DNA of 64,000 nucleotides from Bifidobacteriaceae bacterium (GTDB taxonomy: Bacteria; Actinomycetota; Actinomycetes; Actinomycetales; Bifidobacteriaceae): the NCBI GenBank assembly GCA_022651005.1, contig JALCQD010000002.1:496001-560000 (forward strand). Reading direction: 5' to 3'. Numbering within the stretch: the first letter of the stretch is position 1; each line of letters opens with the position of its first letter. The translations under genes and the position numbers were made by a program. Positions 8,740 to 16,741 of this stretch are shown here, piece after piece. The notes under the pieces were generated by a model. The model was given only the letters and a program-made list of their open reading frames with translations, was not told the origin of the DNA and made no database searches.

Positions 8740-9804
8740 ATGGCTCAGCAGCACACATTTGCTCCTACCGATGCACGGCAGCTTACGGAAGAGGGCATGA
8801 CAGTCGGTGTCGTCACGAATCCGGCGGCAAATAGGGGGCACGGGCGCAAGGTCGGCCTCACGGTCATTGCCAATCTCGTTGGTCTTGAGGCTTCGCACGG
8901 CATTGCCATCCAAGATCTCACCGGGACATCGGCTCTCGATTCGCTCAATCGCGTCCGCACGTCACCCCTCAAACTCGATGCCCTCGTGGTAGTAGGCGGG
9001 GACGGAATGGTATCCCTCGGAGTCAACGCCGCCGCCGAGCTCGGCATCCCGTTGGGAATCGTGGCATGCGGCTCGGGCAATGACTTCGCACGTGGCATCG
9101 GTTTGCCGATCAACAGGATTGAGACTTCCGTCAACGCCATTGTGGCGGCTCTCACCACCAGAACGGAAGTTCCCATCGACTTGGGGCACGTGGAGTCTTT
9201 CGAAGACGGCGGGAAGCGCGTCAATAAGTATTACGCCGGTCAACTTTCCTGCGGAGTCGACGCACAGATCAATCAGGACGCCAACGTATCTCATCTACCT
9301 GTGGGACCGATTCGTTACTTTGCGGCGGCCGTGCAGGAAATCGTTCATCTGAAGCAATATGGGTATTCCATGACGTACGTTGGCACAGATGCGGACGGCA
9401 ATGAAGAGCGCGACAGCTTCGACTTTGACGCGCCGCTCCTCAGCGTCGCAAACTCACGCTTCATCGGCGGTGGCATTGAGATGTCCCCGAAATCGGATGT
9501 GCGGGATGGCCTCCTCGACCTCATCTGGACGCGGTGGAAGCCGACGGGCAGACAAGGTCTCAATCTGCTACGTCTGGCGTATCACGGAGATCACTTGAGC
9601 TCTCCGGTCATCGGTAACGAGCTGGTGACCAGCGTCACCATCGAGAAGTCTGACAGCGGCGACGTTCCGCCAATTGCCATGGCGGATGGCGAGATTGTGG
9701 GCGAGCTGCCATTGCGCGTCACAGTGGCACCTGCCGCGCTGAAGCTGCTTGTTCCGCCGTCCGTCGAGACGGCGTGGGAGGAATGGAAACACGACGAAAA
9801 CTGA
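8740..9804 (+). CDS. Diacylglycerol kinase-family lipid kinase (DAGK catalytic domain)
   Basis: A 354-residue YegS/DgkB-type kinase. Seen motifs are 'GVVTNPAANRGHGRK' near residue 23, the nucleotide loop 'VVGGDGMVSLGVNAAAEL' near residue 84, and 'LGIVACGSGNDFARGIG' near residue 105; the C-terminal half carries the usual beta-sandwich with 'GGGIEMSP' and 'DGLLDLIW'. It phosphorylates a lipid such as diacylglycerol (or a sphingoid-like substrate) at the membrane, feeding phospholipid recycling; the exact substrate is not visible. The start codon directly follows the upstream stop. Its 3' end overlaps the helicase reading frame by 56 bp if the TTG start proposed for that gene is right. Confidence 0.9.
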   Translation: MAQQHTFAPTDARQLTEEGMTVGVVTNPAANRGHGRKVGLTVIANLVGLEASHGIAIQDLTGTSALDSLNRVRTSPLKLDALVVVGGDGMVSLGVNAAAELGIPLGIVACGSGNDFARGIGLPINRIETSVNAIVAALTTRTEVPIDLGHVESFEDGGKRVNKYYAGQLSCGVDAQINQDANVSHLPVGPIRYFAAAVQEIVHLKQYGYSMTYVGTDADGNEERDSFDFDAPLLSVANSRFIGGGIEMSPKSDVRDGLLDLIWTRWKPTGRQGLNLLRLAYHGDHLSSPVIGNELVTSVTIEKSDSGDVPPIAMADGEIVGELPLRVTVAPAALKLLVPPSVETAWEEWKHDEN

Positions 9805-12439
9805 TACAGAGAATCTCTCTCCCTCTGAGCGGTATGCGCGCTTTGCCGAGAATGCAGCCCACGAACGCAGTGTGGCAGGCGCTTTTGAACGTCAGCTTCC
9901 CTTCGCCTTGGATGATTTTCAGTCCACAGCGCTCACTTCCCTCGAGGATGGCAACAACGTCCTCGTTGCCGCTCCCACGGGTGCCGGCAAGACGGTGGTT
10001 GCAGACTTCGCTATGTTTCTGGCGCAGCGCACCAACGTCAAGGCATTTTATACAACGCCCATCAAGGCGTTGAGCAACCAGAAATATCATGATCTTGTAG
10101 AAGAGTACGGGCAGGATCAGGTGGGCTTGCTGACGGGGGACACCTCCATCAATTCAGAAGCGAACATCGTGGTGATGACCACCGAGGTTCTGCGAAATAT
10201 GATTTATGAGCGCTCCACGACTCTCGATGCGCTGAAGTACGTCATTCTCGATGAGATTCATTATCTCGGTGACCGTTTCCGTGGGCAGGTGTGGGAAGAA
10301 GTCATCATTCATCTTCCGCAACGCGTGAAGATCGTGGGTCTTTCAGCGACTGTGTCCAACATCGAAGATTTTGGCTCATGGATTGAATCGGTGAGAGGTT
10401 CCACAAAGCTCATCGTGTCGGAGACCCGTCCCGTTCCCCTGGATCAAAGTGTTATGGTGCAGCCGTCACGCACCCGAGAACCCGAGATTTTCGATCTGTA
10501 CCAGTCTCAGGCAGCAAGCAGTTCTGCCAAGAAGAACTCCAAGAAGGCACCCGCAGCCTCAAAGCGCACGCCACGTGTCAATCCCGAGCTCATCTCTCGC
10601 ATTCGAGAGCTCGATCATCTGGCAGACCGCCGTGCTCCCGAAAGGGAATCGCGAAGAGGTGGACGCAACAGGGAGAATAAGCGTTCTCAGCGTGGATCAC
10701 GTCGTTTCACGCCCGCGCGCTGGGCAGTTGTGGACGAACTCGACTATTTGGACCTGCTGCCTGGAATCTATTTCATCTTCTCTCGCGTGGGGTGCGACGC
10801 CGCTGTGGAGCAGTGCCTCCATGCGGGTCTCGAGCTCACCACCGATGACGAGGCGCGACGCATTCGCCGGATAGCCGACGACATGGTCACCGGAACAATG
10901 AGTACCCAGGACCTCAAGGCGTTGCACTACTCTTCGTTCCGGTTTGCGCTTGAACAGGGCTTTGCCGCACATCATGCAGGCATGGTGTCCCTTTTCCGAG
11001 AGATTGTGGAAAAGGTATTCGAGGAGGGCCTCGCAAAGGTTGTTTTTGCTACGGAAACCCTCGCTTTGGGCATCAACATGCCGGCACGTTCCGTGATCAT
11101 CGAGAAACTCGAGAAGTTCGACGGTGCCGACCATGTGCCTCTTACTCCCGGTGAATATACGCAGCTCACGGGGCGCGCCGGGCGCCGCGGCATCGATACC
11201 TTGGGACACGCAGTGGTCGTCGACCACGCTCGGTTTGATCCCACAGCACTAGCAGCACTGTCATCGCGCCGCGTGTACCCGCTGCATTCCCAGTTCTCGC
11301 CATCTTTCAATATGGCGGTCAATCTGCTCAATGTGCATGATTACGCCACTGCTCGGCATACGCTGGATCAATCGTTCGCTCAGTGGGAGGCGAGTGAGTC
11401 ATCCGTAGAGCTCGAGTCAAGCATCTCGAAGCTTTCCGAAACCTTGCAAGAGTATGAGAAGGCGTTCACGTGCGACTTTGGAGACTTCAAGGAGCTTCTT
11501 TTGCTGCGTGCTCATCTTACGGAGTTGGAACGCTCTGGGCGACGCAGCCTCAAACATCAACAGTTTGCATCGGAGAAAGCCCGACGCGAGGCTTTTGCCG
11601 CTCTTGACCGCGAGATTGCTGTCACACGTGCCACAGAACAGGCCCACCCGTGCCGTTCCTGCCCCGATCTCGCAGCCCATATGAAATGGGGCAATCGCTG
11701 GCTGCGCGAGCGCAAAGAACTCGAACGATTGCAGAGCCGTTATGACTACCGCACGGGCGTTGTCTCTCGCAGGTTCGACCTCATCTGCTCTGTTTTGGAG
11801 GATCTCGACTACCTCACAGAGGCAAGGAAAACTAATGGCGCTGAGGACCACGATTATTCCCTCACCTGGCGCGGGCAGTTGCTGCGCAGGCTGTACACGG
11901 AGAAGGATCTGTTGTTCGCGGAATGCCTCACGCACCACGTGTTTGACGGACTCAATGCTCAGCAGCTCGCCGCCGTTGTTTCCGGTGTCGTCTATGAATC
12001 GCGTCGGTCCTCGTCCTCGGAGCCTCGACATTATCCGGGAGGCCGCAACGGAGCCATCGCCACGGCGACGCAGCAGATGGAAGAAATCTGGGAGGATCTG
12101 AATTACACCCTTGAGGAGGCGAATCTGGATCCCTTGCAGAAACTGGATTTCGGCATCATCGAAGCCATCTTTGACTGGTCCGCGGATAAGCCCCTCGCAC
12201 AGGTGCTCGACGTCGCCGATTTTGGAGCCGGAGACTTTGTTCGCACCTGTAAGCGCCTCTGCGATGTTCTGGGGCAGCTTGAAACGGCCGTCGCCTACCT
12301 GCCAAGTGGCGGAATGCAACTGCGGAAGACGGCACGGGAAGCCTACGACCTCATCAACAGGGGAGTGGTGGCCTATTCTGGAACAGATCCAAAGCCAGAA
12401 GATGAGATGCCACAGAACATCGAGACTAGCGGTGAGTGA
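9749..12439 (+). CDS. helY: Ski2/Mtr4-type DEAD/DEAH RNA helicase (HelY-like)
   Basis: An 896-residue superfamily 2 helicase. Motifs in order: Walker A 'VAAPTGAGKTVVADF' (~residue 75), 'ILDEIHYLGDRFRG' (DEIH, ~residue 166), 'VGLSATVSN' (motif III, ~residue 197), and motif VI 'QLTGRAGRRGID' (~residue 471). A charged insert (~residues 260-310) and a C-terminal DSHCT-like helical domain complete the Mtr4/SkiY architecture found in actinobacterial HelY. The function is RNA unwinding or remodelling, probably in RNA decay. The start is a problem: the only start codon in frame before the conserved region is TTG at 9749, with a weak ribosome-binding site, inside the lipid kinase gene. It probably relies on coupling to that gene. 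Confidence 0.92.
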   Translation: MFRRPSRRRGRNGNTTKTDTENLSPSERYARFAENAAHERSVAGAFERQLPFALDDFQSTALTSLEDGNNVLVAAPTGAGKTVVADFAMFLAQRTNVKAFYTTPIKALSNQKYHDLVEEYGQDQVGLLTGDTSINSEANIVVMTTEVLRNMIYERSTTLDALKYVILDEIHYLGDRFRGQVWEEVIIHLPQRVKIVGLSATVSNIEDFGSWIESVRGSTKLIVSETRPVPLDQSVMVQPSRTREPEIFDLYQSQAASSSAKKNSKKAPAASKRTPRVNPELISRIRELDHLADRRAPERESRRGGRNRENKRSQRGSRRFTPARWAVVDELDYLDLLPGIYFIFSRVGCDAAVEQCLHAGLELTTDDEARRIRRIADDMVTGTMSTQDLKALHYSSFRFALEQGFAAHHAGMVSLFREIVEKVFEEGLAKVVFATETLALGINMPARSVIIEKLEKFDGADHVPLTPGEYTQLTGRAGRRGIDTLGHAVVVDHARFDPTALAALSSRRVYPLHSQFSPSFNMAVNLLNVHDYATARHTLDQSFAQWEASESSVELESSISKLSETLQEYEKAFTCDFGDFKELLLLRAHLTELERSGRRSLKHQQFASEKARREAFAALDREIAVTRATEQAHPCRSCPDLAAHMKWGNRWLRERKELERLQSRYDYRTGVVSRRFDLICSVLEDLDYLTEARKTNGAEDHDYSLTWRGQLLRRLYTEKDLLFAECLTHHVFDGLNAQQLAAVVSGVVYESRRSSSSEPRHYPGGRNGAIATATQQMEEIWEDLNYTLEEANLDPLQKLDFGIIEAIFDWSADKPLAQVLDVADFGAGDFVRTCKRLCDVLGQLETAVAYLPSGGMQLRKTAREAYDLINRGVVAYSGTDPKPEDEMPQNIETSGE

Positions 12440-12524
12440 AATCTTTCAGTACGTTGACAAGCAGGGAATAAAACGGGAGTCCAAGCTGTTCTGTAGCGTG
12501 GAACGAGCACTTTAGGAGGAATAA

Positions 12525-12872
12525 ATGGCAGAACGCAGCCTGCGTGGTATGAGCATCGGTGCAAAGTCGTTGGAATCGGATGAGAACGTCGATTTTGCGG
12601 CCAGAGTTGAGGTCACCTACGTGTGCCCCAAGAATCACCGCACCATCCTTCCTTTTGCAGAGGGCGCGGAAATCCCGGATCAGTGGGAATGCCGTTGCGG
12701 CCGCACCGCAACACGTGAAGACACGGATGCAACAGATTCACTCGAGCCCGGCAAGCCGCAGCGCACACACTGGGACATGCTCTTGGAGCGTCGCAGTGAG
12801 GATGAGCTGAAGGAGCTGCTCGACAAACGTCTTAAGATGCATGCACAGGGCTGGTTCCCTGACTACGAGTGA
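12525..12872 (+). CDS. rbpA: RNA polymerase-binding protein RbpA
   Basis: A 115-residue actinobacterial RbpA. Visible features are the N-terminal 'SLRGMSIGAKSLESDE', the zinc/core domain with 'VTYVCPKNHRTILPFAEGAE' and 'WECRCGR', and the C-terminal sigma-interaction domain 'RTHWDMLLERRSEDELKELL' (residues ~84-103). RbpA binds RNA polymerase with the principal sigma factor and stabilises open complexes. AGGAGGA upstream of the ATG gives a strong ribosome-binding site. An 85-bp gap separates it from the helicase, and a strong terminator follows, so it may have its own promoter in that gap. Length and domain order match the family; it is an actinobacterial marker. Confidence 0.97.
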   Translation: MAERSLRGMSIGAKSLESDENVDFAARVEVTYVCPKNHRTILPFAEGAEIPDQWECRCGRTATREDTDATDSLEPGKPQRTHWDMLLERRSEDELKELLDKRLKMHAQGWFPDYE

Positions 12873-12883
12873 TATCGATTGTG

Positions 12884-12930
12884 ACTGCGGGTACTATGCA
12901 CTTTCTAAGTGCGAGTGCCCGCAGTTTTTT
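12884..12930 (+). terminator. Strong intrinsic terminator after rbpA
   Basis: A 12-bp stem (12884-12895 with 12914-12925, one G-T wobble) is extended inside the loop by a second stem (12898-12903 with 12907-12912) and followed by TTTTTT at 12925-12930. Distance to the rbpA stop is 12 nt. Confidence 0.92.
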
Positions 12931-12993
12931 ATGAGCAATATACGAATTGGCATATGAGTGCACGAGAATGCAGTCAGTATGAAAGGGGTTGGG

Positions 12994-13704
12994 ATGCCGG
13001 ATCAGGGCCGCCGCATCGTTCTATTGGATCTGGACGGAACACTCACCGAATCCGGGCCAGGAATCCTCGCCTCTGTGAAACACGCATATAAAGTTCTCGA
13101 CAGACCGCTGCCTGGGGCCGTAGAGTTACAGCGTTTCATTGGCCCGCCTATGGGCGAGTCCATGGCCGACAACGGTATCACTGGCACAGACATCACCCGC
13201 GGAGTGGCCGCCTATCGCGACGCTTATGCCAACCCGACTTTCCCGGATCCTCAGCATTCAGGGGCCTTGATCCCTGGGATGTATCTCAACAGTGTGTACA
13301 GTGGGATTCCCGAGGCGCTCACGGCCTTACGGCGCAGCGGATATGCTCTCGACACTGCTACGGCCAAACCCGAGCCTCAGGCGATTCCCGTATGCGAACG
13401 TTTCGGCATCACACCTTTGGTGGATCATGTTTTCGGCGCAACGCTGGATGTGAGCAGGCGACACAAGGCAGACGTTATTCGCTATGCACTTTCGAGCATT
13501 GATTTTTCAGCAGCGGCGGGGGACAGGGCCGTCATGGTGGGTGACCGCTGGACCGACATCGACGGTGCCCGCCAAGTAGGCATTGACACCATTGGCGTGC
13601 GATGGGGTTACGCCGAGCCCGGCGAACTCGAAAAGTACGGAGCCGTCAGCTTTGCGGAGAAACCCGCAGATTTGCCATCCGTTGTCGACGCTTATTTTGC
13701 ATAA
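12994..13704 (+). CDS. HAD-superfamily phosphatase (Gph/PpaX-like)
   Basis: A 236-residue haloacid dehalogenase hydrolase with cap type C1. Motif I 'LLDLDGTLTESG' is at residues ~10-21, motif II Thr in 'DTATAKPE', motif III Lys in 'RRHKADVI', and motif IV 'MVGDRWTDIDGARQVGI'. Sequence layout matches phosphoglycolate phosphatase-like proteins; the natural substrate is not determinable. I start at the ATG at 12994 because AGGGG lies 7-11 bases before it; in-frame ATG at 12979 and GTG at 12958 are possible but lack such a site. The gene is convergent with the DMT transporter, 30 bp between stops. Confidence 0.87.
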   Translation: MPDQGRRIVLLDLDGTLTESGPGILASVKHAYKVLDRPLPGAVELQRFIGPPMGESMADNGITGTDITRGVAAYRDAYANPTFPDPQHSGALIPGMYLNSVYSGIPEALTALRRSGYALDTATAKPEPQAIPVCERFGITPLVDHVFGATLDVSRRHKADVIRYALSSIDFSAAAGDRAVMVGDRWTDIDGARQVGIDTIGVRWGYAEPGELEKYGAVSFAEKPADLPSVVDAYFA

Positions 13705-13734
13705 CTGAAATCCGACAAAATCTGTGTGAAGGCG

Positions 13735-14730
13735 TTATGACAAGACGCGAATGACGACGACACCCATAATCATGACGAGCAAGCCAATAATCTGCACGAT
13801 GGAAACCGGCTTCTTGCGGGCACCGCACCAGCCGTACTGGTCGACGAGAAGACTTCCTGTTATGAGTCCAATGAGGACGATGACGACTGTGAAGCCCGTA
13901 CCGACGATGGGTGCGAGATAGGCATTTCCAAGGACGAAGAACGATCCGATGATGCCGCCAATCCACATCCACCAACGGTGGAGGGATGCGTGCGCTGAAT
14001 AGGTGATATGTGGATGCAGAATAGCAACTATGGCAAGCAGCACCACCGTTCCAATGAAAAATGAAATGAATGCAGCCCGGTAGGGAGATCCTAAAACGGT
14101 TCCCAGATTTCCGTTGACCGCAGTCTGTGCTGCACTCATCATGCCTGCAATGACGCCCCATGCGCGCCACGCAAAAGAAGAAAGTATGCGGCGAGCTGGT
14201 GCGGCAGGATTAGCTAACGTTATGTCAGATTTTGTGAGAGGGCCCGAGATTACCTCACGCGATTCTTTTCCTTTCCTCGCGAGATAACCGGGCAGCGCCA
14301 CACTGATAATCACTCCGCCGAGCACTAGGGCGGAACCGAGAATTCTGAGCGGTGTCAGTGCTTGTACGGGCGCTCTAAACCATCCGAAGGAATCGATAAA
14401 CAATCCCATGAGAATCTGGCCCAGTACGGGGAAAATAACCGTCTGCACGCTGCCAAGCCGTGGGAATAGCAAGATATTGCTCGTGAGGTAGACAACGCCA
14501 AGAAATCCGCCTAGCCACAACCATAGAGGCTGTGATTCGACAACAGATAAATCCACACCGAGTGGATACCCGGCAAGAACCGTCACGACAGCAAGGAATA
14601 CCGTGCCGATGGCGAAAGAGATCAGTGAGGATACGAAAGGTGAACCGAAGACGTCCCGCAGACGTGAGTTGATGCTCGTCTGAAGTGGGATTCCAAAACC
14701 AATCGCTAGACCTACGACGAGTGCCACCAT
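13735..14730 (-). CDS. DMT-family membrane transporter (YdcZ/DUF606 type, duplicated)
   Basis: A 331-residue polytopic membrane protein with two tandem copies of the ~150-residue YdcZ (DUF606) unit: copy 1 from residue 1 ('GLAIGFGIPLQTSINSRL... SPFVSSLISFAIGT') and copy 2 from ~residue 180 ('GVIAGMMSAAQTAVNGNL... SPYRAAFISFFIGT'). The matching 'Q..N..LG.PY.A.FISF..GT' signatures in both halves show internal duplication. It is probably an exporter or importer of a small metabolite; substrate unknown. The ATG at 14730 is preceded by GGGAG; an upstream in-frame ATG at 14778 is less likely. A 19-bp inverted repeat sits 49-67 bp upstream of the start. Confidence 0.86.
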   Translation of the reverse strand: MVALVVGLAIGFGIPLQTSINSRLRDVFGSPFVSSLISFAIGTVFLAVVTVLAGYPLGVDLSVVESQPLWLWLGGFLGVVYLTSNILLFPRLGSVQTVIFPVLGQILMGLFIDSFGWFRAPVQALTPLRILGSALVLGGVIISVALPGYLARKGKESREVISGPLTKSDITLANPAAPARRILSSFAWRAWGVIAGMMSAAQTAVNGNLGTVLGSPYRAAFISFFIGTVVLLAIVAILHPHITYSAHASLHRWWMWIGGIIGSFFVLGNAYLAPIVGTGFTVVIVLIGLITGSLLVDQYGWCGARKKPVSIVQIIGLLVMIMGVVVIRVLS

Positions 14731-14778
14731 GTGTGATTTCTCCCAGAACGATTGAGCTGAATACGCGAAGGTACCCAC

Positions 14779-14797
14779 ATACCGTAGGCGACGGTAT
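14779..14797. promoter_or_regulatory. Inverted repeat upstream of the DMT transporter (candidate operator)
   Basis: ATACCGT, five bases, ACGGTAT: perfect 7-bp arms in 19 bp, centred 58 bp upstream of the transporter ATG on the minus strand. Size and placement suit a dimeric repressor; no regulator gene lies next to it. Confidence 0.4.
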
Positions 14798-14956
14798 CAC
14801 AAGGGGTGCAGAGTGGCGCAGAGTATTGGTACGGCCTTTGAGAATATGGGCAGGCGCGAAGCAGGCATTACAACGTATTGAATAGCCGATAATGTACGTT
14901 ATGTCAGATTAGGATACGATTGTGAGTCACTTTATCGATTTCTCGTCTCCCCTTCG

Positions 14957-15499
14957 CTACTTCTTTAGCAGTTCAGCAAACTCTTTATCGGCAGCCTGCG
15001 CATTCAACACCGCTCGCATCATCTGCTTGATGTGCTTTCTGCGGTGATACCCATACTCGATTCTTCTGGCATCGTTGAAGTACATCAACGCCTCGTCACT
15101 CCGGCCGGATTTAAAAGCCATTGTGCTGAGGTTGAAATGGTAAAAGAATGAATATTCGGGCGTTGTTGGTTGCACTGAAGCGTCCAAGTTCAGCAGAGAC
15201 CAATAGCACGCCTCTGCATCGTCCGTGCGTTTCCACTCGTCCCAGATCTGTGCGAAGGCCTTTGTATACGCGCGGTCTTTCAGAATGTAGGGATGATTGA
15301 TCCAGAATCCAAATCCAATGAACGCAAATCCCCACAGAGAACCAACAAGTAGCAGTCCTGCAAGAATACTTTTTACTCCTGTGGTGGCCGTAGAATTCGG
15401 CTCCGTCGATAACAGAAGAACAACACCCGCCGTGAACGCCAACACCAGCAGTACAAGTATCACAATGGTGTTGAGGCGACGATCCTTGGCAGTGAGCAT
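14957..15499 (-). CDS. Membrane-anchored TPR-like protein of unknown function
   Basis: A 180-residue protein with two N-terminal transmembrane helices (residues ~10-30 and ~42-66) followed by a soluble helical region. That region, 'DDAEACYWSLLNLD' then 'SFFYHFNLSTMAFKSGRSDEALMYFNDARRIEYG', reads like one or two TPR-type helix pairs, a protein-protein interaction fold. It begins 21 bp after the MerR-type gene and is the last gene of the pgsA-garA run. I recognise no named family. The location suggests an accessory role in the envelope or in regulation, which is inference only. There is a weak alternate start because no other Met lies near the N-terminus. Confidence 0.8.
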   Translation of the reverse strand: MLTAKDRRLNTIVILVLLVLAFTAGVVLLLSTEPNSTATTGVKSILAGLLLVGSLWGFAFIGFGFWINHPYILKDRAYTKAFAQIWDEWKRTDDAEACYWSLLNLDASVQPTTPEYSFFYHFNLSTMAFKSGRSDEALMYFNDARRIEYGYHRRKHIKQMMRAVLNAQAADKEFAELLKK

Positions 15500-15520
15500 G
15501 TGGGAGATACAGAACCCGTA

Positions 15521-16132
15521 TCAGGCGGTTGCTCGCTCGGCCTCGCGCTGCTCCAACTTCTTGCGCAGACGCATGGCCGCCAGTTCATCAATGACGCGTC
15601 CCGTCTTTTCGGAAATCGTCTGTTCGTCCAGATCGATGCACTGCTCGTGTGTGAGCTTTTCCTCAATCTCATGATGCAATGTGCCAATGGACAGGCCGAA
15701 AACTGCTGTGCCACCCTTCACGAGGTCGAGCACTTCCTCATCCGTGGTGCATTGATATACCTTTTCACCGTCACTCATGATAGTGATCGTTGCCATCTCG
15801 TCAACACTGTGTTGATTGAGATATCCGATAGCCACAGTTACATTCTGAAGATTAACGCCCGCGTCTAACAGCCTCTTTGACACGGCGAGCACAAGAATGT
15901 CCTTAAAGGAATACAGCCGACGGGATCCTGAGCCGTTAGAGGAATGCAACGAGGGCTCCACGATGTGCTTGCGGGCCCAATAGTCGAGTTGACGGTAGGT
16001 GATGCCGGCAACCTTCGACGCCACTGTTCCCCGATAAGCGCGTCGCTCCCCTATCTGGGAGGAATCAGCAAAGAGCATTCCCTGTACGAGCGTATTATCA
16101 TTCTTCTGAGCGCTCCCACTGTTCTCACCCAT
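15521..16132 (-). CDS. MerR-family regulator, Rv1830/ResR-like
   Basis: A 203-residue regulator with a MerR winged HTH including 'GITYRQLDYWARKHIVEPS' and 'GSRRLYSFKDILVLAVSKRL', then a C-terminal domain ('DGEKVYQCTTDEEVLDLVKG'). These match the actinobacterial Rv1830 type (named ResR in M. tuberculosis, linked to cell division and drug tolerance), not the Rv1828/FtsR type. I start at 16132 since GGAGGAGG lies just upstream. The gene sits 123 bp after garA, in the same relative position as in mycobacteria, where gcvH, Rv1828 and Rv1829 intervene; those are missing here. The binding site and targets are not known from the sequence. Confidence 0.87.
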   Translation of the reverse strand: MGENSGSAQKNDNTLVQGMLFADSSQIGERRAYRGTVASKVAGITYRQLDYWARKHIVEPSLHSSNGSGSRRLYSFKDILVLAVSKRLLDAGVNLQNVTVAIGYLNQHSVDEMATITIMSDGEKVYQCTTDEEVLDLVKGGTAVFGLSIGTLHHEIEEKLTHEQCIDLDEQTISEKTGRVIDELAAMRLRKKLEQREAERATA

Positions 16133-16255
16133 CGTGACCTCCTCCAACTCAGCATGTCGTTGCAGTTTACGCATTACACGAAACGCAGAACGCACGACAC
16201 ACTCTCAATGAATCTACTTCGAGTGTATCGTGCGTTCGTGCAGAATATCTGCAGA

Positions 16256-16741
16256 TTACTTGGTGATCACGGCAGATTTCGTGAAGAAGAGCATCCGGAA
16301 TTTTCCGATCATAATGGAGTCGCCATTCTTCAACACAGCGGAGTCAACGCGTTCCATATTGACGTATGTGCCATTGAGCGAGCCGGCGTCCGCGATCTCA
16401 TAGACAGCACCTTCGCTGGCAGCGGCATCGCCGGTGACCCTGCGGAACACAGCATGCTGACGCGACACAGTGGCGTCGTCGAGGAGGATATCCGCGCTCG
16501 TGTCACGCCCCACAGTAATCTCGTCTTCGTCCAAGAGATAACGAGATCCACTGGATGAGCCACGCGTTGAAATCAGCAATGCGGACTTGTCGTCCAACTT
16601 GCTGATGGTAGCAAAATCTTGCTCACTCAACGGGCGATCCGCGGAGGTCGACACTGTAGAGGTAATCGGAACGGAAATTGCGGGCAAACCAATGCTGGTG
16701 GTTTCGCCAGCGGAAGGAATCGGATCAGTCATGTTTCTCAT
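16256..16741 (-). CDS. garA: FHA-domain signalling protein GarA/OdhI-like
   Basis: A 161-residue protein with a flexible N-terminus and one forkhead-associated domain. The FHA core residues are all there: 'VGRDTSADILLDD', 'SRQHAVFRR' and 'DAGSLNGTYVN' (residues ~76-130). The N-terminal 'GETTSIG' (E13-T14-T15-S16) matches the ETTS phosphorylation site of mycobacterial GarA and corynebacterial OdhI, which Ser/Thr kinases such as PknB and PknG modify. In those organisms the unphosphorylated protein restrains 2-oxoglutarate dehydrogenase and glutamate dehydrogenase. The start overlaps the DUF881 stop by 4 bp (ATGA), so the two are coupled; an ATG three codons downstream is an alternative. Confidence 0.93.
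   Translation of the reverse strand: MRNMTDPIPSAGETTSIGLPAISVPITSTVSTSADRPLSEQDFATISKLDDKSALLISTRGSSSGSRYLLDEDEITVGRDTSADILLDDATVSRQHAVFRRVTGDAAASEGAVYEIADAGSLNGTYVNMERVDSAVLKNGDSIMIGKFRMLFFTKSAVITK

Noticed and set aside
14216-14909. A 15-base direct repeat (ACGTTATGTCAGATT) near 14217 and again near 14895
   Set aside because: A 15-mer shared once in 64 kb is expected by chance about twice, so it is not significant.
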